NCBI RefSeq assembly: GCF_900103785.1
Contig: NZ_FNHE01000015.1
Span: 25,542-89,541, forward strand
Length of the DNA stretch: 64,000 nucleotides
Reading direction: 5' to 3'
From: Geodermatophilus siccatus
GTDB taxonomy: Bacteria > Actinomycetota > Actinomycetes > Mycobacteriales > Geodermatophilaceae
Under the pieces are notes generated by a model that ran no database searches, was not told the DNA's origin, and saw only the letters and a program-made list of their open reading frames with translations. The translations under genes were made by a program, and so were the position numbers. Shown here piece after piece: positions 1 to 8,636 of this stretch (position 1 is its first letter; every line of letters starts with the position of its first letter).

Positions 1-591
1 AACGCCGCGGAGGCCTCCGACGTGGCGGCGCGGGCGGTCACGGCGGCGGAGACCACCACCGCCACGGTGGCCAAGCTGGGGGAGTCCTCGGCGGAGATCG
101 GCAACGTGGTGAAGGTGATCACCTCGATCGCCGAGCAGACCAACCTGCTGGCGCTGAACGCCACCATCGAGGCCGCCCGGGCCGGGGAGGCCGGCAAGGG
201 CTTCGCCGTGGTGGCCAACGAGGTCAAGGAGCTGGCCCAGGAGACGGCCAAGGCGACCGAGGACATCGCCCGGCGGGTGGAGGCGATCCAGGGCGACACG
301 ACCGCGGCGGTGACCGCGATCAGCGAGATCAGCTCGATCGTCGCCCAGATCTCCGACCGGCAGACCACCATCGCCTCGGCGGTGGAGGAGCAGACCGCCA
401 CGACGACGGAGATGTCCCGCTCGGTCGCCGAGGCCGCCGGTGGAGCCGGCCAGATCGCCGACAACATCACCGGCGTCTCCGCGGCGGCGGACTCGACGAC
501 GCAGGCGCTGGCCCAGACCCGGACCGCCGTCGACGAGCTCTCCCGCATGGCCGCCGACCTGCGGACCTCGGTCGCCCGCTTCACCTACTGA
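1..591 (+). CDS. Methyl-accepting chemotaxis protein, C-terminal part (5' end outside window)
   Basis: The open frame enters from the left edge and ends with TGA at 589-591. It encodes the cytoplasmic signalling half of a chemoreceptor: a long Ala/Glu-rich coiled coil with the highly conserved hairpin tip ([15 protein letters not shown], then [12 protein letters not shown]) that binds CheW and CheA. Sensor domain, membrane segments and HAMP lie outside the window. The C-terminus (SVARFTY) lacks the NWETF-type CheR tether. It is the first of three tandem receptor genes, followed after 29 bases by the next. The tip region is almost identical at DNA level to the other two copies. Family assignment is certain; the ligand cannot be inferred. 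Confidence 0.95.
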   Translation, partial: NAAEASDVAARAVTAAETTTATVAKLGESSAEIGNVVKVITSIAEQTNLLALNATIEAARAGEAGKGFAVVANEVKELAQETAKATEDIARRVEAIQGDTTAAVTAISEISSIVAQISDRQTTIASAVEEQTATTTEMSRSVAEAAGGAGQIADNITGVSAAADSTTQALAQTRTAVDELSRMAADLRTSVARFTY

Positions 592-620
592 GCCACGGCT
601 CACCCGACAGGAGATCAACA

Positions 621-2243
621 GTGTCCCTCCCCCGCCTCTCCGACGTCCGTGTCGGACGTCGACTCGGCCTCGCCTTCGGCACGGTCGGGGCTCTCGTGCT
701 GGTCAGCGCCGGTGCGGGCCTGTCCGCGGTCGGCGAGCAGCGCGACCTCGCCGAGCAGGTCAGCGCCGTCGACGGCGTCCTCGCCGACGCGGAGACGGCG
801 CGCTTCCAGATCGCCGACGTCACCGGCTGGCAGGGCCTGGTCCTGGCGGACGTCGCCGCCTACGGTCCCGCGGTGGCCCTGGCCCCCGACGCCTACAACC
901 GCTCGGGCATGCTCGAGGCCAAGGCGGCGGTGTACGACTGGCTGGACACGGTCGACACCTCGGCGATGAGCCCGGTGGAGCGGGAGGCCTTCGACCGGTT
1001 GCGCCCGGCCTGGGACAACTACTTCCGCTGGGACGACCAGGTCGTCGCATGGCTCTCCGCAGGCACCCACGAGAGCTACCTCGCCACCATGGAGAGCATC
1101 AACGGCGGCGAGGCCGGCGAGGGCTACGGGATCGTCCTCGACCTGGCGGACGGCATCCAGGCCTCGGCGCAGGACCGCGCCCAGGACCTCCGCCAGCAGC
1201 AGGACCAGGCGCAGACCCGGGCGACGGTCCTGCTCAGCGTCGTGGGAGCCCTCGCGGTGGTCCTCGCCGCGCTCCTCGCGGTGCTCGCGGCCCGGTCGGT
1301 GACCCGGCCGCTGCGGCAGGTCAGGGCCGCCCTGGACGCCGCCGCCCAGGGCGACCTCACGGTGGAGTCCCGTGTGGACCGGCGGGACGAGCTCGGACAG
1401 ATGGCCGCGTCCCTGGCCGCCATGCAGACCGAGCTCCGCGTGGTGCTGTCCTCGGTGGTCGCGTCGGCGGACGCCGTGGCTGCCTCGTCGGAGGAGTTGT
1501 CGGCGTCCTCGGCGCAGATCTCGGCCTCGGCGGAGGAGACCAGCGCGCAGTCCGGTGTGGTCGCCGGCGCGGCCGAGGAGGTCAGCCGGAACGTGCAGAC
1601 GGTCGCCGCCGGCGCGGAGCAGATGGGCGCGTCGATCCGGGAGATCGCCAGCAACGCTGCCGAGGCCAGCGACGTCGCCGCACGGGCCGTCACCGCGGCG
1701 GAGACGACGACGGCGACGGTGGCGAAGCTGGGGGAGTCCTCGGCCGAGATCGGCAACGTGGTGAAGGTGATCACCTCGATCGCCGAGCAGACCAACCTGC
1801 TGGCGCTGAACGCCACCATCGAGGCCGCCCGGGCCGGGGAGGCCGGCAAGGGCTTCGCCGTGGTGGCCAACGAGGTCAAGGAGCTGGCGCAGGAGACGGC
1901 CAAGGCGACCGAGGACATCGCCCGACGGGTGCAGGCGATCCAGGGCGACACGACCGCGGCGGTGTCCGCCATCGGCGAGATCTCGCTCATCGTCGCCCAG
2001 ATCTCCGACCGGCAGACCACCATCGCCTCGGCGGTGGAGGAGCAGACCGCCACGACCAACGAGATGAGCCGCTCGGTCAACGAGGCGGCGCAGGGCTCGA
2101 CCCAGATCGCCGACAACATCACCGGCGTCTCGGGCGCCGCCGACTCCACCACCCAGGCGCTGGCCCAGACCCGGGTCGCGGTCGACGAGCTCTCCCGCAT
2201 GGCCGCCGATCTGCGGACCTCGGTCGCCCGCTTCACCTACTGA
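621..2243 (+). CDS. Methyl-accepting chemotaxis protein
   Basis: A 540-residue membrane chemoreceptor. A basic N-terminus is followed by a membrane segment (about 15-37), an extracytoplasmic helical sensor region (about 38-200), a second membrane segment (about 201-225), HAMP (about 226-280) and the signalling coiled coil with its tip near residues 386-420 ([15 protein letters not shown]). The GTG start is supported by an AGGAGA ribosome site about 7 bases upstream. It would pass ligand binding to CheA through CheW. It sits between two homologous receptor genes and is followed by a strong hairpin at 2261-2297, so it may end a transcript. The sensor region has no recognisable ligand-binding fold beyond helix-rich four-helix-bundle character. 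There is no CheR pentapeptide at the C-terminus. Confidence 0.95.
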   Translation: MSLPRLSDVRVGRRLGLAFGTVGALVLVSAGAGLSAVGEQRDLAEQVSAVDGVLADAETARFQIADVTGWQGLVLADVAAYGPAVALAPDAYNRSGMLEAKAAVYDWLDTVDTSAMSPVEREAFDRLRPAWDNYFRWDDQVVAWLSAGTHESYLATMESINGGEAGEGYGIVLDLADGIQASAQDRAQDLRQQQDQAQTRATVLLSVVGALAVVLAALLAVLAARSVTRPLRQVRAALDAAAQGDLTVESRVDRRDELGQMAASLAAMQTELRVVLSSVVASADAVAASSEELSASSAQISASAEETSAQSGVVAGAAEEVSRNVQTVAAGAEQMGASIREIASNAAEASDVAARAVTAAETTTATVAKLGESSAEIGNVVKVITSIAEQTNLLALNATIEAARAGEAGKGFAVVANEVKELAQETAKATEDIARRVQAIQGDTTAAVSAIGEISLIVAQISDRQTTIASAVEEQTATTNEMSRSVNEAAQGSTQIADNITGVSGAADSTTQALAQTRVAVDELSRMAADLRTSVARFTY

Positions 2244-2260
2244 GCGGCACGGCCTCCGTC

Positions 2261-2297
2261 GAGGGGATGGCGACAGGACACCTGTCGCCATCCCCTC
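2261..2297 (+). terminator. Perfect hairpin after second chemoreceptor gene
   Basis: Arms 2261-2277 and 2281-2297 are perfect 17-bp complements (left arm begins GAGGGGATGG) around a 3-base loop, 17 bases after the stop codon. There is no T-run, as usual for high-GC actinobacterial terminators. It probably separates this receptor from the next one. Confidence 0.75.
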
Positions 2298-2517
2298 GCG
2301 CCATTTCCGCGACCCCGCGGACACCACTTGTCGACAATGGCGAGGCGGTCATCGGACTTTGTCGCCGGCGCCATTCGGACACGCGGTGAATTGCTCGGTG
2401 CGCCCGGTCCGGTCGCTGATCCTGTGTGCAGCGCCGGGATGTCCGGTGACCGATGGCGGTCGGAACCCGAGCGCCCCTCTCCCCACCCCCGTCCGTGCCC
2501 ACGAGGAGTCCACAGCC

Positions 2518-4134
2518 GTGACCGCCCCCACCGCCGCCCGGGCCACCCGCCGCCGAGCGGCCTGGTTCGCCGACCGCCCCCTCGGCGTCAAGATCCTGTC
2601 CCTCATCTCGTTCAGCGCATCCGTCGGCGTCCTGCTCTGCATCGTCGCGGTGGGCCGCATCGACGCGCTCGACCAGAGCCAGCGGGACATGTACGAGGGC
2701 CACGTCGTCTCCTTCTCCGACCTGGACGCCATCCAGGGCACCTACGAGGCCGTGCGGCAGGGCTACACCGCGTACTTCCTGGCCGACCCGGCGACCCGTC
2801 AGGGGATCAAGGCCCAGGTGACCGAGGGACGGGCGCAGCTCGAGCAGCAGATGGACGCCTACGCGGAGATCACCGAGCACGCCGACCTGGTCGACACGCT
2901 GCGCAGCGACGTCGACGAGTACTTCACCGTCAGCGACGACCGGATGGTCGCGTCGCTGGACGCCGGGGACGTGGCCACCGCCAGCGCCGTCGCGGCCGGC
3001 CCCCTGGTCGAGGTGCAGAACGCCGTCACCGCCGACTTCACCGGGATCCGGACCGTGCTGCGGGAGGGGGCCGACGTGCGGACCCAGGAGGGGACCGACG
3101 CGGCGGCGTCGGCGAAGACGACGCTGTGGGTCGTCCTGGTGGTCAGCTGCCTGGTCGGGGTGGGGCTCGCGACCCTCGTCGTCCGCATGATCACGGGCAC
3201 GGTCCGCTCGGTGCAGGCGTCGGTGGACGCGCTGGCCGCCGGTGACCTGACCGTGGTGCCCGAGGTCACCTCCCGCGACGAGCTGGGCCGCATGGCCGCC
3301 TCCCTCGCCCAGGCGCAGGAGAACCTGCGCGAGGTGCTGTCGTCGGTGGTCGGTGCGGCGGACGCGGTGGCGGCCAGCTCCGAGGAGCTGAGCGCCAGCT
3401 CGGCGCAGATCTCGGCGTCGGCCGAGGAGACCAGCGCGCAGTCGGGCGTGGTGGCTGGCGCGGCGGAGGAGGTCAGCCGCAACGTGCAGACGGTCGCCGC
3501 CGGCGCGGAGCAGATGGGCGCCTCCATCCGGGAGATCGCCAGCAACGCCGCGGAGGCGTCGGACGTGGCGGCACGGGCCGTCACGGCGGCCGAGACCACG
3601 ACGGCGACGGTGGCGAAGCTGGGGGAGTCCTCGGCCGAGATCGGCAACGTGGTGAAGGTGATCACCTCGATCGCCGAGCAGACCAACCTGCTGGCGCTGA
3701 ACGCCACCATCGAGGCCGCCCGGGCCGGGGAGGCCGGCAAGGGCTTCGCCGTGGTGGCCAACGAGGTCAAGGAGCTGGCCCAGGAGACGGCCAAGGCGAC
3801 CGAGGACATCGCCCGGCGGGTGCAGGCGATCCAGGGCGACACGACCGCGGCGGTGTCCGCCATCGGCGAGATCTCGCTCATCGTCGCCCAGATCTCCGAC
3901 CGGCAGACCACCATCGCCTCGGCGGTGGAGGAGCAGACCGCCACGACCAACGAGATGTCGCGGTCGGTGACCGAGGCGGCGTCCGGCGCCGGACAGATCG
4001 CGCTGAACATCAGTGGGGTCTCCGGGGCTGCTGATTCGACCACCCAGGCGCTGACCCAGACCCGGATCGCGGTCGACGAGCTCTCCCGCATGGCCGCCGA
4101 CCTGCGCACCAGCGTCTCCCGGTTCACCTACTGA
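2518..4134 (+). CDS. Methyl-accepting chemotaxis protein
   Basis: A 538-residue chemoreceptor read from the GTG at 2518, preceded by GAGGAG at a suitable distance. The frame is open further upstream, but that stretch looks non-coding. Layout: basic N-terminus, membrane segment about 24-45, a 4HB_MCP-like helical sensor region to about 200, second membrane segment about 203-224, HAMP, then the signalling hairpin with the same tip as its two neighbours. From 3619 to 3957 it matches 1728-2066 of the previous gene at all but two bases, which points to recent duplication or gene conversion. The sensor halves are unrelated at the residue level, so the receptors probably read different inputs into one CheA. 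A hairpin follows the stop codon. Confidence 0.95.
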   Translation: MTAPTAARATRRRAAWFADRPLGVKILSLISFSASVGVLLCIVAVGRIDALDQSQRDMYEGHVVSFSDLDAIQGTYEAVRQGYTAYFLADPATRQGIKAQVTEGRAQLEQQMDAYAEITEHADLVDTLRSDVDEYFTVSDDRMVASLDAGDVATASAVAAGPLVEVQNAVTADFTGIRTVLREGADVRTQEGTDAAASAKTTLWVVLVVSCLVGVGLATLVVRMITGTVRSVQASVDALAAGDLTVVPEVTSRDELGRMAASLAQAQENLREVLSSVVGAADAVAASSEELSASSAQISASAEETSAQSGVVAGAAEEVSRNVQTVAAGAEQMGASIREIASNAAEASDVAARAVTAAETTTATVAKLGESSAEIGNVVKVITSIAEQTNLLALNATIEAARAGEAGKGFAVVANEVKELAQETAKATEDIARRVQAIQGDTTAAVSAIGEISLIVAQISDRQTTIASAVEEQTATTNEMSRSVTEAASGAGQIALNISGVSGAADSTTQALTQTRIAVDELSRMAADLRTSVSRFTY

Positions 4135-4139
4135 GCACT

Positions 4140-4170
4140 CCCCGCCGGCCGGGCGCCCCGGCCGGCGGGG
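4140..4170 (+). terminator. GC-rich hairpin after third chemoreceptor gene
   Basis: Arms 4140-4153 and 4157-4170 are perfect 14-bp complements (CCCCGCCGGCCGGG on the left) with a 3-base loop, beginning 6 bases after the stop codon. It separates the receptor from the cheA promoter region. Confidence 0.65.
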
Positions 4171-4189
4171 TCGGGTCTCCCCGTTGGGC

Positions 4190-4217
4190 TTGACCTGGCC
4201 ACCCCTCCCGCCGATCA
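4190..4217 (+). promoter_or_regulatory. Candidate sigma-28 (FliA/WhiG-like) promoter of cheA
   Basis: TTGA (4190-4193), a 16-base spacer and GCCGATCA (4210-4217) resemble the FliA/WhiG consensus TAAA-N15/16-GCCGATAA; the -10 box has one mismatch. GGCT at 4187-4190 lies 19 bases before the -10 box, exactly as in the candidate cheB promoter at 10021-10051. This shared layout is the main support. TTGACC could instead be a housekeeping -35 box. Confidence 0.45.
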
Positions 4218-4265
4218 CCCACCAGAGCGCACGCACCGCTCCCGGTACGAAGAGAGAAGAGCAAC

Positions 4266-6608
4266 GTGGACGGTCTGGACGACATCGTCGAGGAGTTCCT
4301 GGTCGAGTCGCACGAGAACCTCGACCAGCTGGACTCCGACCTGGTCGCCCTGGAGCAGGAGCCCGACTCCCGGGACCGCCTGTCGAGCATCTTCCGCACC
4401 ATCCACACCATCAAGGGGACCAGCGGCTTCCTGGCGTTCCACCGCCTGGAGGAGGTCACCCACGTCGGCGAGAACATGCTGTCCCGGCTGCGGGACGGCG
4501 CCCTGGAGCTGACCCCGCAGCGGACCAGCGTGCTGCTGCGCATGGTCGACACCGTCCGCTCGCTGCTCGCCTCCATCGAGGCCACCGGCGGCGAGGGCTC
4601 GGTCGACGTCTCCGCCGTCGTCGCGGAGATCAGCGCGGCGATGGAGGACACCCCCGCCGCGCCGGCCCCGGCCGCTGAGCCGGTCCCCGCCGTCGCCGAG
4701 CCCGCCATGGCCGTCGCCGAGGCCGTCGAGGCGCCCGCGGTGCAAGCCCCGGTCGAGCCCGCAGCTGTCGTCGGGGCGCCCGCTCCCGTGGCCGAGGCCC
4801 CGGCCGTCCCCGCCGTCCCGGCCCCCCGCCCGGCGCCGGCCGCCGAGGTCGCCCCCGAGCCCGAGGGCGTCGCCGACGGCGGCAGCGGTCAGGCCCGTCG
4901 CGGGGTCGCCGACAGCACCATCCGGGTGGACGTCGACCTGCTCGACGAGCTCATGCTGCTGGTGGGCGAGCTGGTGCTCACCCGCAACCAGATCGTCCAG
5001 TACGTCGGGCGCTCCAACGACACCGACCTGGTGCGCGCCTCGCAGCGGCTCAACCTCATCGCCAGCGAGCTGCAGGAGGGCGTCATGAAGACGCGCATGC
5101 AGCCGATCGACCACATCTGGTCCAAGCTGCCGCGCGTCGTCCGGGACCTGGGCCTGCAGCTGCAGAAGTCCATCCGGCTGGACATGGAGGGCCGCGACAC
5201 CGAGCTGGACAAGACGCTGCTCGAGGCGGTCAAGGACCCGCTGACCCACCTGGTCCGCAACTCCGTCGACCACGGCGTCGAGGACGCCGAGACCCGGCTC
5301 CGGGTCGGCAAGCCGGCCGAGGGCGTGCTCACCCTGCGCGCCAAGCACGAGAGCGGCCAAGTCGTGGTGGAGGTCGCGGACGACGGTGCCGGCATCGACC
5401 CGGCCCGGGTGGGCGCCAAGGCCGTCGAGCGCGGGCTGATCACGCAGGAGGCCCTCGGCCGGATGAACCCGCAGGACGTCCTGCAGCTCATCTTCCTGCC
5501 CGGCTTCTCCACGGCCGCGAAGGTCACCAACGTCTCCGGCCGCGGCGTCGGCATGGACGTCGTCAAGACCAACATCGAGTCCATCGGCGGCACCATCGAG
5601 GTCGAGTCGGTGCCCGGCAAGGGCACCTGCACCCGGCTGCGCATCCCGCTGACCCTGGCGATCGTCCCGGCGCTGACCGTCGAGTGCGCCGGCGACCGCT
5701 ACGCCATCCCGCAGATCAGCCTGCAGGAGCTCGTCTCGCTCGACGCCGAGAAGGCCGCCAACGCGGTCGAGGAGGTCGGCGGCGCCCCGGTGTACCGGCT
5801 GCGCGGTGAGCTGCTGCCGCTGGTCCGCCTCACCGACGTCCTCGGGCTGACCTCCGACCGGCACGACGGGCACGTGGTCATCGCCGTCCTGCGGTCGGAG
5901 GGCCGGCGCTTCGGCCTGGTCGTCGACCGGGTCATCAACACCGAGGAGATCGTCGTCAAGGCCGTCGGCGGCCAGCTCAAGGCGATCGGTCTCTACTCCG
6001 GCGCGACCGTCCTGGGCGACGGCACCGTGGCGCTCATCCTCGACGTGCAGGCCCTGGCCCGCCGGGCGCTGCGCACCGAGACCAGCGAGCGCGGCCAGGA
6101 GGCGGCGCGTGAGGCCGCCGCGGCTGCCGCTGCCGGCGACACGGAGCGGCAGCGGATGCTGCTGGCCGCCATCGGCGGGGGCCGTCGGGTCGCCATCCCC
6201 CTGGACACGGTCACCCGCCTCGAGCAGGTGCGCACCGAGTCGGTCGAGAAGGTCGGCAACCGGGAGGTCGTGCAGTACCGCGGCGCGATCCTGCCGATCG
6301 TCCGGCTCGACCGGCACCTGGGCGCCTACGGCGAGAGCGACCGCGAGGTCCTCGAGGTCATCGTGTACAGCGACCACGGCCGCAGCGTGGCCATCGTGGT
6401 CGAGGAGATCCTCGACATCGTCGACGGCGAGGCCGCGGTCCGCAGCGACATCGACGACATGGGTCTGCTCGGCTCCGCCGTCCTCGGCGACAAGGTCACC
6501 GAGCTGCTCGACGTGCGCGCCGCGATCCTCGCCGCCGACCCGGCCTTCTACTCGTCCCCGATGACGCCGGACGGCGTCCCCGCGTCCCTCCTGGAGGCCT
6601 CCCTGTGA
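4266..6608 (+). CDS. cheA: Chemotaxis histidine kinase CheA
   Basis: A 780-residue cytoplasmic kinase that autophosphorylates and passes phosphate to the response regulators and CheB. The HPt domain (about 1-105) carries the phospho-acceptor His47 in RTIHTIKGT. An Ala/Pro/Val-rich linker (about 118-215) takes the place of a recognisable CheY-binding P2 domain. The dimerisation domain follows (about 218-300), then the ATP-binding domain with N box HLVRNSVDHGVE (about 326), DDGAGID (about 372) and GRGVGMD (about 425). The C-terminus holds two CheW-like SH3 modules in tandem (about 455-600 and 630-765) rather than the usual one. The GTG start has a purine-rich site (AGAGAAGAG) upstream. Its 3' end overlaps cheW by 4 bases. 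Confidence 0.97.
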   Translation: MDGLDDIVEEFLVESHENLDQLDSDLVALEQEPDSRDRLSSIFRTIHTIKGTSGFLAFHRLEEVTHVGENMLSRLRDGALELTPQRTSVLLRMVDTVRSLLASIEATGGEGSVDVSAVVAEISAAMEDTPAAPAPAAEPVPAVAEPAMAVAEAVEAPAVQAPVEPAAVVGAPAPVAEAPAVPAVPAPRPAPAAEVAPEPEGVADGGSGQARRGVADSTIRVDVDLLDELMLLVGELVLTRNQIVQYVGRSNDTDLVRASQRLNLIASELQEGVMKTRMQPIDHIWSKLPRVVRDLGLQLQKSIRLDMEGRDTELDKTLLEAVKDPLTHLVRNSVDHGVEDAETRLRVGKPAEGVLTLRAKHESGQVVVEVADDGAGIDPARVGAKAVERGLITQEALGRMNPQDVLQLIFLPGFSTAAKVTNVSGRGVGMDVVKTNIESIGGTIEVESVPGKGTCTRLRIPLTLAIVPALTVECAGDRYAIPQISLQELVSLDAEKAANAVEEVGGAPVYRLRGELLPLVRLTDVLGLTSDRHDGHVVIAVLRSEGRRFGLVVDRVINTEEIVVKAVGGQLKAIGLYSGATVLGDGTVALILDVQALARRALRTETSERGQEAAREAAAAAAAGDTERQRMLLAAIGGGRRVAIPLDTVTRLEQVRTESVEKVGNREVVQYRGAILPIVRLDRHLGAYGESDREVLEVIVYSDHGRSVAIVVEEILDIVDGEAAVRSDIDDMGLLGSAVLGDKVTELLDVRAAILAADPAFYSSPMTPDGVPASLLEASL

Positions 6609-7048
6609 CCACTGCCCAGGCCCCCGCCATCGGCGGCCAGCTGGCCACCTTCTGGCTCGACGGAGACCTCTACGGCGTCGAGGTGGCGCACGTGCAGGAG
6701 GTGCTCAAGAGCCAGGGGCTGACCCGCGTGCCGCTCGCGCCCGCCGCCGTGGCCGGGCTGATCAACCTGCGCGGCCAGGTGGTGACCGCGATCGAGCTGC
6801 GCGAGCGGCTCGGCCGGCCGCCGCGGCCCGAGGGCACCGACGCCGTCGTCATCGTCGTCCGGCTGCACGGTGAGGCGGTCAGCCTGCTGGTCGACGCCAT
6901 CGCCGACGTCGTGGACGTCGACCCGGCCGACTTCGAGGCGCCGCCGGACACCCTCGACGGCGCCGGCCGCGAGCTGATCCGTGGGGCGTTCAAACTCGAC
7001 GGCCACCTGCTGCTGGCCCTGGACGTGCACAAGGCCGTCAGCGCTTAG
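6605..7048 (+). CDS. cheW: Chemotaxis adaptor CheW
   Basis: A 147-residue single CheW domain, the scaffold linking receptors to CheA. The N-terminus (LATFWLDGDLYGVEVAHVQE) and the stretch GLINLRGQVVTAIEL are characteristic of the family. Its GTG start overlaps the cheA stop codon (GTGA), so the two are translationally coupled. It ends the receptor-cheA transcription unit. Directly after its TAG comes one copy of the post-stop repeat family, then a long GC-rich hairpin. Confidence 0.96.
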   Translation: MTTAQAPAIGGQLATFWLDGDLYGVEVAHVQEVLKSQGLTRVPLAPAAVAGLINLRGQVVTAIELRERLGRPPRPEGTDAVVIVVRLHGEAVSLLVDAIADVVDVDPADFEAPPDTLDGAGRELIRGAFKLDGHLLLALDVHKAVSA

Positions 7049-7114
7049 CAGGACCACCCCACACGCCTCGCAGGCTCAGGCGGAGGGTCCCTGAAGGGGC
7101 CGTTCCAGCACCTC
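7049..7114 (+). repeat. Post-stop intergenic repeat, copy D
   Basis: It begins right after the cheW stop with CAGGACCACC, and continues with CTCGCAGGCTCAGGCGGAGG and a GGGGCCGTTCC end. The same ordered blocks follow the stop codons at 39636, 42625 (- strand) and 45285 (- strand). This is the most diverged of the four copies. Confidence 0.55.
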
Positions 7115-7161
7115 ACCACCTGGGCGCGGCCGGTCTTCCCCGGCGGCCACGCTCCTCCCCC

Positions 7162-7214
7162 CGACCCCCGGTCGGGCGGCCCCTCTCTCCGGAGGGCCGC
7201 CGGGCCGGGGGTCG
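7162..7214 (+). terminator. Long hairpin closing the cheA-cheW unit
   Basis: Arms 7162-7182 and 7194-7214 pair over 21 positions with a small internal mismatch (10 bp, then 8 bp), around an 11-base loop. The rest of 7049-7393 holds the repeat copy D and the leader of the next gene. Confidence 0.7.
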
Positions 7215-7393
7215 CGGCGTTCCCCGGTCCCGTCGCCTACGCAGAGTCACCGGTTGAGAACGGTGCAGCACGGCGCACGACACCCCACCCCTCGGGGGTC
7301 GGGCGAACGGGTGACGCTCACGTGGCGCGGCGTCGCGGTCACGGTCAGTCTGGATCGACCTCACCTCGGGGGACGTCGATCGGGAGGCCTGCC

Positions 7394-8317
7394 GTGCCCT
7401 ACTCACTGGTCAGTGCCGCCACGCTCGGCTTCGACCTGGTCCGCCTGCCGGCCGGCCGCGCCGTCGCGGACGCCCTGCTCACCGGGCTGGCCGCCGACGT
7501 CCCGGCGCTGGAGCAGCTGGCCGCGGTGCACCCGGCCGCGGGCCGCGACCGTGAGCAGCGCGCCGTCCTCGCCGTCCGGGCGCGCAAGGCCCGGGAGCTC
7601 GCCGTCGCCGTCCCGCACCTGCGCACCGCCGCCGACGCCCTCCCCGGCGCCGACCGGGCCGCGGCGCTGGTCGCCCAGCTCGAGCGCAGCACCATCGGGG
7701 ACGCCGCCGCCGTCGAGCGGGTGCTCCGCGAGGACGTCCTCGGCCCCGAGCACCCCGTCGCCGCGCTCGCCGACGAGCAGGTCCGGGAGGCCGCCGCCGA
7801 CGTCCTCGCCGACGCGGCCGTGGGCGCCTGGGCCGCCGCCGTACTGCCGCCGCTGGTCCGCCGGCAGCTCACCGGCCCGTTCCTGCTCGCCGCCTCGACC
7901 GGCGTGCCGACGACCCCCGAGCTCGACCTCGGCCCCGCCACCGGGGAGCTCTCCGAGCTGCTGACCGGCCTGCGCTCGCTGGACGCCGCCGGCCGCGCCC
8001 GCTGGATGGCCGCCGTCGACGCCTCCCGCGCCGAGCGCCGGCCGTGGGCGGCCGCGATGCACGAGGCCTCGTGGGCGGCGCACGTCTCCGGCCGCACACG
8101 CACGCTCGCCACCGCCCAGCTGCTCGCCGTCCGGGCGTTCCTCGACGCCGGCTTCGACGCCACGGCCGCCGCCGCGGGTGCCTGGAACGCCGTCGCGGGG
8201 TGCGTGCAGGGCGTCGTCATGGCCGACCTGCTCGGCAGCGACGCCCTCGCGGTGCTGTACTCCTCGTCGGCCTACCGGCCGACACCGCGGCCGGGAAACG
8301 TCCCCGACCCGGGCTGA
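7394..8317 (+). CDS. Hypothetical Ala-rich protein
   Basis: A 307-residue protein that I do not recognise. It is soluble-looking, strongly Ala/Leu/Arg-rich and probably all-helical, without signal peptide, membrane segment or known catalytic motif. The GTG at 7394 is chosen because GGGAGG lies 6 bases upstream; the frame is open further upstream from 7322. Its last codons (PGNVPDPG) fall inside an 80-bp sequence that is repeated just downstream. It stands alone between the cheW terminator and the convergent GlgC-like gene. A role in chemotaxis is possible only by position. Confidence 0.7.
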   Translation: MPYSLVSAATLGFDLVRLPAGRAVADALLTGLAADVPALEQLAAVHPAAGRDREQRAVLAVRARKARELAVAVPHLRTAADALPGADRAAALVAQLERSTIGDAAAVERVLREDVLGPEHPVAALADEQVREAAADVLADAAVGAWAAAVLPPLVRRQLTGPFLLAASTGVPTTPELDLGPATGELSELLTGLRSLDAAGRARWMAAVDASRAERRPWAAAMHEASWAAHVSGRTRTLATAQLLAVRAFLDAGFDATAAAAGAWNAVAGCVQGVVMADLLGSDALAVLYSSSAYRPTPRPGNVPDPG

Positions 8318-8471
8318 GCCCCGTCCGGCGCTCGATCGCGGGAGCCTCCGGCCCCCACTCCTCGCACCGCCTCGCGGGGCGGCTCGCGTGCACACCGCGG
8401 CCGGGGAACGTCCCCGACCCGGGCTGAGCCCCGTCCGGCGCTCGATCGCGGGAGTCTCCGGCCCCCACTCC
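8282..8471 (+). repeat. 80-bp direct repeat spanning a gene's 3' end
   Basis: Unit 1 (8282-8361) and unit 2 (8392-8471) are offset by 110 bases and match at 78 of 80 positions (differences at 8296/8406 and 8345/8455). Unit 1 contains the last codons and stop of the gene ending at 8317; unit 2 is a non-coding copy of the same tail. This looks like a recent tandem duplication. It occupies much of the 319-base gap 8318-8636. Confidence 0.9.
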
Positions 8472-8556
8472 CCGCCGCGACCCCGAGTTGATCACGGGCT
8501 TGCTGCGGAGGGCGCGTGCGGACACGCCGCCGGCGGCTGCCAGAACCCCATGATCA

Positions 8557-8598
8557 CGGCGGACGGCGGACGGCGGACGGCGGACGGCGGACGGCGGG
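8557..8598 (+). repeat. Heptanucleotide tandem repeat (CGGCGGA x6)
   Basis: Six head-to-tail copies of CGGCGGA, the last with one change. The 7-base unit would shift frame with copy number, but no gene covers it. It lies between two convergent genes. Confidence 0.92.
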
Positions 8599-8636
8599 GG
8601 AGCGGGTCACCAGGGGAGCCGGGACGGGGCCCTCCC

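Noticed and set aside
615..2327. Long minus-strand open frames opposite the receptor genes
   Set aside because: Shadow frames caused by GC-rich codon bias; translated sequence is Gly/Arg/His-rich without any domain.
2328..2337. TTGTCGACAA palindrome upstream of the third receptor gene
   Set aside because: A 10-bp palindrome alone, without a recognised consensus or second copy, is not enough to call an operator.
8557..8598. Tandem heptamers as a CRISPR array
   Set aside because: Units are 7 bases with no spacers, and there are no cas genes.
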